Assembly: GCA_022572335.1 (NCBI GenBank)
Contig: JACZWD010000064.1
Coordinates: 1 to 11,871, forward strand
DNA: 11,871 bases
Direction of reading: 5' to 3'
Source: Pseudomonadota bacterium
Lineage (GTDB): Bacteria; Pseudomonadota; Alphaproteobacteria; Rhodospirillales; 2-02-FULL-58-16
The notes beneath the pieces are model-generated. The model was not told the origin of the DNA, searched no databases, and saw only the letters and a program-made list of their open reading frames with translations. The translations under genes and the position numbers were made by a program. Below, piece by piece: positions 11,751 to 11,871 of the stretch; the first letter of the stretch is position 1; each line of letters starts with the position of its first letter.

Positions 11751-11871
11751 CTAACCCGGTGATTCGGCGTAGAATTCGGCCAGATCGAAGGGGAAACTGC
11801 GGTTCCCGCTGTCCGCCGACGGAGAGGCCCCCTTGGCGATCAGCGCCGCCTGGGCTAGGGCGTGGGCGGAG
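11751..11871 (-). CDS. C-terminal end of an unidentified leftward gene (partial)
   Basis: On the minus strand, 39 codons followed by TAG (11753..11751) run in from the right edge: SAHALAQAALIAKGASPSAD, then SGNRSFPFDLAEFYAESPG. Codon third positions are mostly G or C, as in the other genes here, and no plus-strand frame competes. It converges on the response regulator with 50 bp between the stops. Too little is present to assign a family. Confidence 0.5.
   Translation of the reverse strand, partial: SAHALAQAALIAKGASPSADSGNRSFPFDLAEFYAESPG

Overview
The window is GC-rich, roughly 65-70% by eye, with strongly G/C-ending codons. It looks like an alphaproteobacterial chromosome, plausibly a Rhodospirillales-type organism. 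This rests on the ffh-rpsP pair, the dapF-mtaB-ftsY run, an XRE regulator of a type common in alphaproteobacteria, and a DUF2141 protein. The lineage is inferred from gene content and protein motifs, since no search could be run.

Left end (1-2390): a leftward operon of ffh (SRP GTPase) followed by rpsP (ribosomal protein S16), which runs off the left edge. The S16 gene carries a tandem 93-bp / 31-residue acidic Ala-rich repeat tail. A good sigma70-type promoter (TTGACT-N17-TAGATT) at 2258..2230 fixes the ffh start at 2129. Diverging to the right is a small XRE-family regulator with a GTTAGG-N5-CCTAAC palindrome upstream.

Centre (2955-6724): a rightward block of housekeeping genes. It holds a small [4Fe-4S] protein resembling the QueG ferredoxin domain, dapF (diaminopimelate epimerase), mtaB (tRNA methylthiotransferase) and ftsY (SRP receptor, overlapping mtaB by ATGA). 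Both SRP GTPases, Ffh and FtsY, are therefore within 4 kb on opposite strands. A DUF2141 exported protein faces ftsY convergently.

Right-centre (7194-10028): a gene-poor 0.6 kb interval contains a MITE-like nested palindrome (7491-7753) with perfect 22-bp terminal inverted repeats. It ends just upstream of a membrane-bound class III nucleotide cyclase. After the cyclase comes a textbook CRP-type box (TGTGA-N6-TCACA), then a CBS-pair protein and a 56-residue small protein, probably co-transcribed. The cyclase, a cAMP-receptor-type site and a nucleotide-binding-type CBS protein side by side suggest a local cyclic-nucleotide circuit, but this is inference.

Right end (10029-11871): two copies of a second palindromic repeat with a shared CCCCACTAGTCCCC loop, a small exported protein of unknown function, and an OmpR-family response regulator of visibly lower GC. 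The last 121 bases carry the C-terminal end of an unidentified leftward gene. No rRNA, tRNA, CRISPR array or transposase gene was found. Most of the window is ordinary housekeeping; the unusual material is the S16 repeat tail, the two intergenic palindromic repeat families and the cyclase/CRP-box neighbourhood.
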